From assembly GCA_964553715.1 (NCBI GenBank), contig CAZKKY010000021.1:1-17866 (forward strand): a DNA stretch of 17,866 bases, given 5' to 3'. Position numbers and translations under genes: made by a program. Below the pieces are notes generated by a model. It was not told the origin of the DNA and did not search any database. It worked only from the letters and a program-made list of their open reading frames with translations. This document shows, one piece after another, positions 1-6,973 of the stretch (the stretch's first letter is position 1; every line of letters begins with the position of its first letter). This DNA is from JAGOJE01 sp964553715. GTDB lineage: Bacteria > Pseudomonadota > Alphaproteobacteria > Rickettsiales > Rickettsiaceae.

Positions 1-1229
1 CCGCTGCTTCTAAAACCAAATAAAGCCATAATAAATGGTACAGTAACTACAGGCAAATAAAAAGAATAAGCAAATAAAACATAATCAAGAAGACTTGAAT
101 TTTTTATAGATAAGGTTACAGACAATGTCCCTATCACAATAGCTGTAATTCTAGTAGATAAAAGCTCGTTTTTTGTAATTTTAATACCTAGTGGTTCAAA
201 AAAATCATGCACAACAAGAATGGATGTAGAATTAATAAAAGAATCAACTGTGGACATTACCATTGCCATAGCTCCAACTAGAATCAGGCCTTTAAAACCT
301 TTTATAACTGAGGCTTTCTCAATAATATATTTTAGAACTTCTCCATCATCTAAATTAGGGGTAGTAACATAAACTAATGCTGCTATAAAACAAACAAGGA
401 TAGCTATAAAACCACAAATTAGACCAGCAACCATGAATGATGAACGAACTTGGTTAGTGTCTTTTGCCATTGCGATTCTTTGAAAAATAGCAGGACTAAA
501 ACCTGGTATCCCCCAGAAAAAGAATAAGAAAAGAAATTTTAAAGAGTCCGGATTAGAGAAATCAAACACTTTTTTGTAATCATATAGCGGATTTGTTTTT
601 AATGATTCATATACACTAAATTCTGTTTCTGTTTGAAATACAAAAAAATAAAGAATCAATGGAATAGTGATACTAAAGGTAATGAATTGTATTACATCTG
701 TAAATGTAACAGCTTTTATTCCACCTAAAGAAGAATATACTGTTACTATTGTAGCTGCAGATATTATGCCAAGAGCTTCCGGAACATCAAAAGCATATTG
801 AATGATTTTACCAGCAATTTTAAATTGTATTGCTACAACACCAGCAACACCAATAAAGCCACAAATTGCAGTAATAATACGTACATTCTTTCCGAATAAC
901 TTACCCATAGATTCCGCTATAGAAAGATCGCCCAAAAACTCTCCTATTCTAGGCGCAAATATAAAGCCTATAAGAGAAATACTAGCTACTTCTCCTAGCA
1001 CTATGGTCCACATAAAATTCAGCCCATCTTTGTAAGCTTCTGATATTAGAGTGAATAAATAATCCCCTGTAACCCAAGTAGCAACAATAGTTGCAACAAT
1101 GGTTGCAGTAGTGAAGTTTCTATCCCCCACAGCATATTCTTTTATGTTTTTTATGCCTCTGCTAGAAAGAAGGCCAAGGGCAAGATTCGCAACCAAAAAC
1201 ACACTAAAGACTATTGCATCAAGATTCAT
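1..1229 (-). CDS. Sodium:solute symporter family protein (5' part, truncated by window edge)
   Basis: This is an inner-membrane secondary transporter of the SSF (PutP/SGLT) family, which takes up a small solute with Na+. The reading frame is open from the start codon to the left window edge (about 409 codons seen, C-terminus missing). It is a chain of hydrophobic helices starting MNLDAIVFSVFLVANLALGL. The most diagnostic stretch is YSSLGGIKAVTFTDVIQF, which matches the SSF signature around TM6 (PutP-like G-G-x-x-A-V-x-x-T-D). A second typical stretch is FFWGIPGFSPAIFQRIAMAKD. The substrate cannot be told from sequence; relatives carry proline, pantothenate or other carboxylates. An in-frame ATG at 1241 would add four residues, and neither start has a clear Shine-Dalgarno. 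It lies downstream of nusB on the same strand but 278 bases away, so it is probably a separate transcript. Family is confident; substrate and exact start are not. Confidence 0.88.
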   Translation of the reverse strand, partial: MNLDAIVFSVFLVANLALGLLSSRGIKNIKEYAVGDRNFTTATIVATIVATWVTGDYLFTLISEAYKDGLNFMWTIVLGEVASISLIGFIFAPRIGEFLGDLSIAESMGKLFGKNVRIITAICGFIGVAGVVAIQFKIAGKIIQYAFDVPEALGIISAATIVTVYSSLGGIKAVTFTDVIQFITFSITIPLILYFFVFQTETEFSVYESLKTNPLYDYKKVFDFSNPDSLKFLFLFFFWGIPGFSPAIFQRIAMAKDTNQVRSSFMVAGLICGFIAILVCFIAALVYVTTPNLDDGEVLKYIIEKASVIKGFKGLILVGAMAMVMSTVDSFINSTSILVVHDFFEPLGIKITKNELLSTRITAIVIGTLSVTLSIKNSSLLDYVLFAYSFYLPVVTVPFIMALFGFRSS

Positions 1230-1507
1230 ATTAAAAAGCATAAATATACCATTACTAAGATGTTACATAATTACAATGAGTATATTAATTATTTTATGAA
1301 AGGCAAGCCATTATTTCAACCTCTTATTTAATTTCATACCTACAATTATCTAAAATAATGAAATTATATTAATCTATACAAAGAAAATTAAGATTATTAG
1401 TATTTAATATTTAGAAGTAATTGTGTATTTAGAACGTTATAGCAGCTTTTTCTTAGATATATGGCACAAAACTAGACGTCCATAAGATATGATTAGGATT
1501 AATAGCT
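1230..1507. other. Intergenic region, no gene seen
   Basis: This AT-rich gap lies between nusB and the symporter. I see no tRNA, coding frame or repeat-family element in it. It holds a 9-bp inverted repeat, TAATTTCAT (1329-1337) and ATGAAATTA (1358-1366), with a 20-base loop. No T-run follows on either strand, so I do not call it a terminator. The symporter promoter presumably lies here but no convincing -35/-10 pair was found. Confidence 0.5.
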
Positions 1508-1984
1508 CTATGTCTTAGCTATAAGTTCTAAACTTCCTAGTTTATCTAAGACAGAATTGACAAAAGCTATTTCGCCCTCTTTTAACATATCGCTTGCGAT
1601 ATTAGTAAATTCATTTATCACTACTTTCGTTGGTGTTTTTTTTAAATAAAGCAATTCACAAATAGCTACTCTTAACAAGGCAACAAGAGTGATATGTAAA
1701 CTCTCCCATTTCCAGTTTTCGTTTAAAGAACCTATAATAGTTTTATCTATAGAATCTATATTAGAAATAGTAAGATTCACAAGATCATTAAAAAGCCCCT
1801 TGTTGATTTTAACTCCCGAATAACTTGGTATTCCTAAATCTTCATTAATTTCTTTGTCTTTATAATAATGTGATATATTATCAATTAATTCTTCAGCATT
1901 TTGAGAATTATGATTTATTTGATATTGATAAAGAGCTTGCAGAGCTGCAATACGCGCAATAGTCTTAGTGTTTATCTTACTCAT
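1508..1984 (-). CDS. nusB: Transcription antitermination factor NusB
   Basis: NusB is a small all-helical RNA-binding protein. With NusE (S10) it binds boxA RNA and supports antitermination of rRNA operons. At 158 aa it has the normal length. The N-terminal helix TIARIAALQALYQYQ and the C-terminal half RVAICELLYLKKTPTKVVIN, then EFTNIASDML and FVNSVLDKLGSLE, are the classic NusB core. The central segment (residues about 40-75) is divergent and polar, as in other Rickettsiales. The start at ATG 1984 gives the expected N-terminus MSKINTKTIARIA. It is divergent from the ygfZ-like gene, with 101 bases between them that must hold both promoters. Usual alphaproteobacterial neighbours (ribH, thiL) are absent on the upstream side, as is common in reduced rickettsial genomes. 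Confidence 0.93.
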   Translation of the reverse strand: MSKINTKTIARIAALQALYQYQINHNSQNAEELIDNISHYYKDKEINEDLGIPSYSGVKINKGLFNDLVNLTISNIDSIDKTIIGSLNENWKWESLHITLVALLRVAICELLYLKKTPTKVVINEFTNIASDMLKEGEIAFVNSVLDKLGSLELIAKT

Positions 1985-2085
1985 TTAATTTTACTTAATA
2001 TAAAACATGATAGCAATATACATAGAAACTTATATAACAACAAGTATTAACTTCAACTATTAGCTTTCAAGCAAAGGGATTATAA

Positions 2086-2874
2086 ATGTTAGAACATCAA
2101 AAATTAAACTATTCAATAGTAAAAATTTCTGGAGATGATGCAGCAAAATTTTTGCAATCCATTATTACTGCAGATATAAATAATGCAGGTAATATTTATT
2201 CTTTAATGCTAACCCCTAAAGGTAAATTTTTGTTCGATTTTTTTATTACTAAAATAAAAAATGATTATTATATAGAAATTGCTACAGCTAAATTAGATGA
2301 CTTCATTGCAAAGCTTAAGATGTACATATTTCGTTCTAAAGTATCACTTGAGCATTTAGAAGAATATGGAGTAATATATTCTCACACAAGATCAAATTTA
2401 AAAACTTTCTATGAATATCAAGATCCACGTTTAAATAAATTAGGCATAAGATCTGTATTACGCGTAAGCGATATAAAAGGCCCTGAGTCAGACATATATA
2501 TAAAAGACAAGTATAAATTTACTATTCCTGATGGATGCATAGAATTAATAGAGGATAAATCAATGCCTTTAGAATATGGTCTTGATGCTCTAAATGCTAT
2601 AAGTTACAGTAAAGGATGCTATATAGGCCAGGAAGTTATCTCTAGAACAAAATATCAAGGCGTTATACGTAAAAAGTTATTCAGCGCATCTAGCGACTCT
2701 GATTTGTTAGACATAGAAAAAGGATCTGAAATTTTATATCAAAACTCAAAAATAGGTATAATATGCTCAAGCTATCACACCTTAGCAATTTGCCTAATAA
2801 GAATAGATAATGATTTAGCATTGCAAGATATTATGCTCTCCACAACCAATGGGAAACTATTGAAAATTGAGTAA
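2086..2874 (+). CDS. ygfZ: Folate-binding YgfZ/IBA57-like Fe-S cluster protein
   Basis: This GcvT-like tetrahydrofolate-binding protein belongs to the YgfZ/IBA57 group, which helps build or repair [4Fe-4S] clusters in enzymes such as aconitase and radical-SAM proteins. The signature KGCYIGQE is at residues 176-183 and contains the family's essential cysteine (C178). It is preceded by the expected PLEYGLDALNAISYS stretch. The N-terminal domain shows the GcvT-like start (SGDDAAKFLQSIITADI, then TPKGKFLFDFF). At 262 aa it is slightly shorter than E. coli YgfZ (326 aa), normal for alphaproteobacterial members. The ATG at 2086 is preceded by AAAGGGAT, an acceptable ribosome binding site. It is monocistronic: divergent from nusB and closed by a hairpin terminator. 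A true glycine-cleavage GcvT is unlikely, because that protein is longer and lacks K-G-C-Y-x-G-Q-E. Confidence 0.9.
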   Translation: MLEHQKLNYSIVKISGDDAAKFLQSIITADINNAGNIYSLMLTPKGKFLFDFFITKIKNDYYIEIATAKLDDFIAKLKMYIFRSKVSLEHLEEYGVIYSHTRSNLKTFYEYQDPRLNKLGIRSVLRVSDIKGPESDIYIKDKYKFTIPDGCIELIEDKSMPLEYGLDALNAISYSKGCYIGQEVISRTKYQGVIRKKLFSASSDSDLLDIEKGSEILYQNSKIGIICSSYHTLAICLIRIDNDLALQDIMLSTTNGKLLKIE

Positions 2875-2893
2875 AAATTTAACATGTTAAGGT

Positions 2894-2926
2894 ACTTTAT
2901 AATGTTTAGTTTATTATAAAGTTTTT
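2894..2926 (+). terminator. Intrinsic terminator after ygfZ
   Basis: A perfect 9-bp stem, ACTTTATAA (2894-2902) and TTATAAAGT (2914-2922), encloses an 11-base loop. It runs into a T5 tract (2922-2926, the first T lying in the stem). It begins 19 bases after the ygfZ stop codon. The stem is AT-rich, as expected for this genome. The opposite strand lacks a T-run, so it should work mainly for the plus-strand gene, although the convergent GNAT gene ends only 30 bases away. Confidence 0.75.
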
Positions 2927-2955
2927 CACTAATATTTAAGTAGTTATAATATTAT

Positions 2956-3498
2956 TTATTTTATTTTAGCATATAAGTAATAATCCATTCTTTTTCCACT
3001 CACTATTTCATACTGCCTCAGCAAACCTTCTTGTTCAAAGTTTAATCTCTCAAGAAGTTTGGTTGATCTAGAATTTGTTGTGACAACAGTAGCTTGAATA
3101 CGAGTAACATTCATTTCATTACAAGCAAAGTCTAGAATTTGATTCAAACACTTAGACATTATTCCATACCCCCAACATAATGGATCAAGATCATAACTAA
3201 CTTCTACTCTATTATGGTACATATTCCAGGAATTAAAGCCGGCAGTCCCTATCAATCTTTTATCTTCTGATAATTCTAGGCCCCAATATATGCTTCTGCG
3301 AGTCTTAAACAAACTAGACCAATAACGTAAATCTGCTATAGCAGCGTCAATATTAGCAGGAATATTATCATTTGTAAGAAACTCTTTTACTTCTTTCTTG
3401 TTCATATATTGATAATAGTCATCTGCATCTGATGTTGATATTTCTCTTAGATTTATTCCGCCTAAATCAAAAACTGGAAACTTTTCAAACCTAAACAT
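2956..3498 (-). CDS. GNAT family N-acetyltransferase (RimJ/RimL-like)
   Basis: This acetyl-CoA-dependent N-acetyltransferase is of the Acetyltransf_3 (RimJ/RimL/SpeG-like) type. The 180-residue protein shows beta strands around GLELSEDKRLIGTAGFN. The acetyl-CoA loop is CWGYGIMSKCLNQILDFA, and the terminal block is NSRSTKLLERLNFEQEGLLR followed by YYLYAKIK. Relatives acetylate ribosomal-protein N-termini, amino acids or small amines; the acceptor here is unknown. The start at 3498 lies 10 bases after the sdhB stop and is preceded by AGAGGA, a good Shine-Dalgarno. The gene therefore looks like the last cistron of the sdh operon. A functional link to succinate dehydrogenase is not implied by the family and may simply be read-through expression. 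The family call is firm; no gene symbol is justified. Confidence 0.87.
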   Translation of the reverse strand: MFRFEKFPVFDLGGINLREISTSDADDYYQYMNKKEVKEFLTNDNIPANIDAAIADLRYWSSLFKTRRSIYWGLELSEDKRLIGTAGFNSWNMYHNRVEVSYDLDPLCWGYGIMSKCLNQILDFACNEMNVTRIQATVVTTNSRSTKLLERLNFEQEGLLRQYEIVSGKRMDYYLYAKIK

Positions 3499-3508
3499 TT
3501 ATATCCTC

Positions 3509-4294
3509 TTAAACGCCCTCGCGCTCTAGCATAGCACTTTTAATTCCCGCAATAGCTTTAGCAGGATTCAATCCTTTTGGACATGTTTGAGTACAATTCA
3601 TAATAGTATGACAACGATAAAGCTTGAATGAGTCGTTAAGTTCATCCAGCCTATCACCTTTATTTTCATCTCTACTGTCTTCTATCCATCTATAGGCTTG
3701 AAGTAATGTAGCAGGACCTAAATATTTATCACCATTCCACCAATAGCTAGGGCAAGAAGTACTACAACAGGCACATAAAATACATTCATAAAGACCATCT
3801 AGCTTTGCTCTATCTTCCGGAGATTGGAGCCTTTCACCATCTGAAGGAGTGGGACTATCAGTCTTAAGCCATGGCTCAATGGACTCATACTGAGCATAGA
3901 AATTAGTAAGGTCTGGAACTAAATCTTTTACTACCTTCATATGTGGTAGTGGAAAAATATTTACATCTCCTTTTACTTCATCAATAGGTTTAGTGCAAGC
4001 AAGAGTATTAGTTCCATCTATATTCATAGAACAGCTTCCGCATATCCCCTCACGGCAAGATCTTCTAAAAGTAACAGTAGAATCTACTTCATTTTTTACT
4101 TTGATTAATGCGTCAAGAACCATAGGGCCACAATCGCTTAAATCTATTTCGTAACTATCTAATCTAGGATTTTCAGATGAGTCAGGATCGTAACGATAAA
4201 TATTGAATTTTTTTACATTTTTTGCTCCAGAATCAGCTTTATATGTTTTGCCAGATTTGACCCTAGAATTCGGAGGTAATCTTAATTCAGCCAT
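3509..4294 (-). CDS. sdhB: Succinate dehydrogenase iron-sulfur subunit
   Basis: This is the electron-transfer subunit of complex II, passing electrons from FAD in SdhA to ubiquinone at the SdhC/SdhD interface on the cytoplasmic side of the inner membrane. All cluster ligands are visible: C80, C85, C88 and C100 for [2Fe-2S] (SCREGICGSC); C171, C174, C177 and C238 for [4Fe-4S]; and C181, C228 and C234 for [3Fe-4S]. The length of 261 aa is typical for the alphaproteobacterial/mitochondrial type. The start at 4294 follows AGGGAGA, a strong ribosome binding site, 13 bases after the sdhA stop. The N-terminal extension of about 28 residues is polar and basic, without a signal peptide. It is fourth in the operon sdhC-sdhD-sdhA-sdhB. 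Confidence 0.97.
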   Translation of the reverse strand: MAELRLPPNSRVKSGKTYKADSGAKNVKKFNIYRYDPDSSENPRLDSYEIDLSDCGPMVLDALIKVKNEVDSTVTFRRSCREGICGSCSMNIDGTNTLACTKPIDEVKGDVNIFPLPHMKVVKDLVPDLTNFYAQYESIEPWLKTDSPTPSDGERLQSPEDRAKLDGLYECILCACCSTSCPSYWWNGDKYLGPATLLQAYRWIEDSRDENKGDRLDELNDSFKLYRCHTIMNCTQTCPKGLNPAKAIAGIKSAMLEREGV

Positions 4295-4307
4295 AATTTA
4301 TCTCCCT

Positions 4308-6086
4308 TTAATATACTCTTTTCTTAGGTGGTATCGATTTTACTTCATCAGTCATGGTATTCATAACGACTGGTTTATAATCAAACTTTACTTTGCCGCC
4401 CCTCTTTAACCAAGCAAATGTGTGTTTTATCCAATTTTCATCGTCTCTTTCTGGATAATCTTCTCTAGCATGAGACCCCCTACTCTCTTTTCTATGAAGA
4501 GCAGAATGGAGAGTAAGAACAGCTTGGTCTAGCAAATTAGATAGCTCTAAAGCCTCTACAAGATCACTGTTCCATATCATAGAACGATCAGTAACTTTAA
4601 CATCATCATAGCCCTTATATACTTCATCTATAAGATCAGCACCTTCTTCTAAAGTTTTTTTATCTCTAAATACAGCAGCATGAGTTTGCATTATATGCTG
4701 CATGTCAAGACGAAGCTTAGAAACAGGCGTAGTACCAGAGCTATTACGTATTTTATCAAATCTATCTAATATTGAAGTGGTAATATCTTCTGAAATAGCC
4801 TTATGAGGAGAAAATGGTTTTACTAATTCTGACGCTCTATGAGCCGCAGCCCTGCCAAATACTACAAGGTCTAGCAAGGAATTAGACCCCAAGCGGTTAG
4901 CACCATGTACAGATACACAAGCGGCTTCACCAATAGCCATCAGACCAGGAACCGGTATATTATCTTTATTTACCACCTCTGCATGATAATTTGTAGGAAT
5001 ACCACCCATATTATAATGTACTGTTGGAATAACTGGTATAGGTTCTTTTGTAACATCAACGCCAGCAAATATTTTAGCAGTTTCTGAAATTCCAGGGAGC
5101 CTTTCATGCAGAATTGCTGGATCTAAATGATTCAAATGAAGATATATGTGGTCCTTTCTAGGACCTACGCCTCTTCCTTCTCTTATTTCCATAGTCATGG
5201 CTCTTGAAACCACATCTCGGGAAGCCAGATCTTTAGCTGATGGGGCATAACGCTCCATAAAGCGTTCACCCTCAGAATTTACAAGATATCCCCCCTCTCC
5301 TCTTGAACCTTCTGTAATAAGACATCCAGAACCATAAATACCTGTGGGATGAAACTGTACAAATTCCATATCTTGAAGTGGAAGGCCAGCGCGAACTATC
5401 ATGCCACCACCATCACCAGTGCAAGTATGGGCAGAAGTGGCAGAGAAATAAGCCCTTCCGTAACCACCAGTAGCTAATACTACGATATGAGAACGAAAGC
5501 GATGTATCGTGCCATCATCAAGGTTCCATGCTATAATACCTCTACAATTGCCATCATCCATTATTAAATCAAGTGCAAAATATTCAATGAAGAAACTAGC
5601 CTTATGCTTCAAACACTGTTGATATAAAGTATGTAAAATAGCATGACCAGTCCTATCAGCAGCAGCGCATGTACGCTGGGCAGCTTTACCTTCACCATAA
5701 TTAGTAGTCATCCCACCAAAAGGCCTTTGGTATATCTTACCTTCTTTTGTCCTAGAAAATGGAACACCATAATGTTCTAGCTCTAAAATAGCATCCTTAG
5801 CATTTTTACACATATATTCGATTGCATCTTGATCTCCAAGCCAGTCCGACCCCTTTACGGTATCATACATATGCCATCTCCAATCGTCTTCTCCCATATT
5901 ACCAAGAGCAGCGCTAATACCGCCTTGTGCTGCAACTGTATGGCTTCTGGTAGGAAAAACTTTAGTAATACATGCCGTTTTAAGACCACTAGCTGCCATC
6001 CCAAGCGCAGCCCTAAGGCCTGCCCCTCCAGCACCTACAATTACTACATCATATTCATGATCTATGATTTTATATTTTTCAGTCAT
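4308..6086 (-). CDS. sdhA: Succinate dehydrogenase flavoprotein subunit
   Basis: This is the catalytic subunit of complex II: it oxidises succinate to fumarate in the TCA cycle and reduces a covalently bound FAD. The Rossmann-type dinucleotide motif VIVGAGGAGLRAA is at residues 15-27. The FAD-linking histidine is H49 within RSHTVAAQGG. Other family blocks seen are GGMTTNYGEGKAAQRTCAAA, FHPTGIYGSGCLITEGSRGE, HYNMGGIPTN, GANRLGSNSLLDLVVFGRAA and the C-terminal HAREDYPERDDENW. The 592 aa is full length with no disruption. Its ATG (6086-6084) overlaps the sdhD stop by four bases (ATGA), so the two are translationally coupled. It is the best conserved protein in the window and would be the best marker for placing the organism. 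Confidence 0.98.
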   Translation of the reverse strand: MTEKYKIIDHEYDVVIVGAGGAGLRAALGMAASGLKTACITKVFPTRSHTVAAQGGISAALGNMGEDDWRWHMYDTVKGSDWLGDQDAIEYMCKNAKDAILELEHYGVPFSRTKEGKIYQRPFGGMTTNYGEGKAAQRTCAAADRTGHAILHTLYQQCLKHKASFFIEYFALDLIMDDGNCRGIIAWNLDDGTIHRFRSHIVVLATGGYGRAYFSATSAHTCTGDGGGMIVRAGLPLQDMEFVQFHPTGIYGSGCLITEGSRGEGGYLVNSEGERFMERYAPSAKDLASRDVVSRAMTMEIREGRGVGPRKDHIYLHLNHLDPAILHERLPGISETAKIFAGVDVTKEPIPVIPTVHYNMGGIPTNYHAEVVNKDNIPVPGLMAIGEAACVSVHGANRLGSNSLLDLVVFGRAAAHRASELVKPFSPHKAISEDITTSILDRFDKIRNSSGTTPVSKLRLDMQHIMQTHAAVFRDKKTLEEGADLIDEVYKGYDDVKVTDRSMIWNSDLVEALELSNLLDQAVLTLHSALHRKESRGSHAREDYPERDDENWIKHTFAWLKRGGKVKFDYKPVVMNTMTDEVKSIPPKKRVY

Positions 6087-6472
6087 AATTTTCCTAAAAA
6101 TAATAATGCTACAATTCCAAACAACAATGTTACTATAGTAAATATTTGTAATAATATAATTATAGAATTTCTAATTCTAATGTTACTTATATAATCTTCT
6201 ATTACTACCTTCATCCCAAGACTAGCATGATAAAATGCCGTTATAAGGAAAAGAATCATCAAACCAAAATTAATTGGCTTTTGTAAAGTCTCAGATACTA
6301 TTACTAAATTTTTGCCAGAAACAGAATATAGAAAATAAATAAACCATATAAGCAAGGGAATCATTAATATAGAGGTAAATCTTTGGTGCCACCAATGATG
6401 CAAACCATTACCTGAAGAGCCTAAATTTCTTGCCTTAGCAAGAGGAGATTTCATTTCCTTATAATTCATCAT
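6083..6472 (-). CDS. sdhD: Succinate dehydrogenase membrane anchor subunit D
   Basis: This small integral membrane subunit of complex II, with SdhC, binds heme b and ubiquinone. From ATG 6472 it has 129 residues and three hydrophobic helices. The N-terminus SPLAKARNLGSSGNGLHHWW is typical of alphaproteobacterial SdhD, followed by HQRFTS. The heme-ligand region is FYHASLGMKVVIEDYI, where H82 is the likely heme axial ligand and D93-Y94 the quinone-site pair seen in E. coli SdhD. The frame stays open upstream to an ATG at 6589, but that extension would overlap sdhC and add 39 residues not found in the family. GGAAG lies four bases before ATG 6472, so I take this start (ATG 6469 is an equal neighbour). 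The stop overlaps the sdhA start. Confidence 0.93.
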   Translation of the reverse strand: MMNYKEMKSPLAKARNLGSSGNGLHHWWHQRFTSILMIPLLIWFIYFLYSVSGKNLVIVSETLQKPINFGLMILFLITAFYHASLGMKVVIEDYISNIRIRNSIIILLQIFTIVTLLFGIVALLFLGKL

Positions 6473-6485
6473 TTTACTTCCAAAC

Positions 6486-6878
6486 CTATAAAACAAAATT
6501 CCAAAACAATATACTAAAAATAATAGCAGATGATATGGCGCACCAACCAGTAACATGTAATGCTTTTTTAGATAAACAATAACCAGCATCCCATATCAAA
6601 TGACGTAACCCTGTAGAAGCGTGATAAAAAACAAAAAAACTTACACAACAGGCAATGATTTTCATCATACAAATACATGATTTTGAAAGTACAAAATCTA
6701 AATCTACTATTCCAAATACATGAAGGATAAATATCCACGTTAGTATAGATAACGATCCAAATAACACTACACCACTTATTCTATGAAAAATGGAAAGAAC
6801 AGAGCTTATTTGGGGCCTGTATATTCCAAGATGAGGTGAAGTGGGCCTCGATTCATATATATCTTGTTTAGTTTTCAT
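6486..6878 (-). CDS. sdhC: Succinate dehydrogenase cytochrome b556 subunit C
   Basis: This is the first gene of the operon and encodes the other membrane anchor of complex II. At 130 aa it has three transmembrane helices. The N-terminal RPTSPHLGIYRPQISSVLSI and following FHRISG are diagnostic for SdhC. S29 and R33 match residues that contact ubiquinone in E. coli, and H86 in FYHASTGLRHLIWDAG is the likely heme b ligand. The ATG at 6878 is preceded by AGAAG at a sensible distance. The stop lies 13 bases before the sdhD start. A good sigma-70-type promoter sits 33 bases upstream of the start. Confidence 0.95.
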   Translation of the reverse strand: MKTKQDIYESRPTSPHLGIYRPQISSVLSIFHRISGVVLFGSLSILTWIFILHVFGIVDLDFVLSKSCICMMKIIACCVSFFVFYHASTGLRHLIWDAGYCLSKKALHVTGWCAISSAIIFSILFWNFVL

Positions 6879-6910
6879 ATGTTACTTCTACAAATTAAAT
6901 TATCTGTACA

Positions 6911-6939
6911 ATCATAATTATTAAAGAGTCTATAGGCAA
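6911..6939 (-). promoter_or_regulatory. Predicted promoter of the sdhCDAB operon
   Basis: Read on the minus strand, the -35 element is TTGCCT (6939-6934, 4 of 6 to consensus). Exactly 17 bases later comes the -10 element TATGAT (6916-6911, 5 of 6). It sits in the 95-base gap between the upstream ankyrin-protease gene and sdhC, giving a 5' leader of roughly 25-30 bases. No terminator is evident for the ankyrin gene in this gap, so some read-through into sdh is possible. Confidence 0.6.
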
Positions 6940-6973
6940 GCTTTTACTTGATAAATACTCTATTTTCTTTAAC

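Noticed and set aside
1329..1366. Inverted repeat as a terminator for nusB
   Set aside because: Nine-bp AT stem with a 20-base loop and no following T-run on either strand.
6473..6589. N-terminal extension of SdhD by 39 residues
   Set aside because: It overlaps sdhC, is not found in the SdhD family, and a Shine-Dalgarno GGAAG precedes the internal ATG at 6472.
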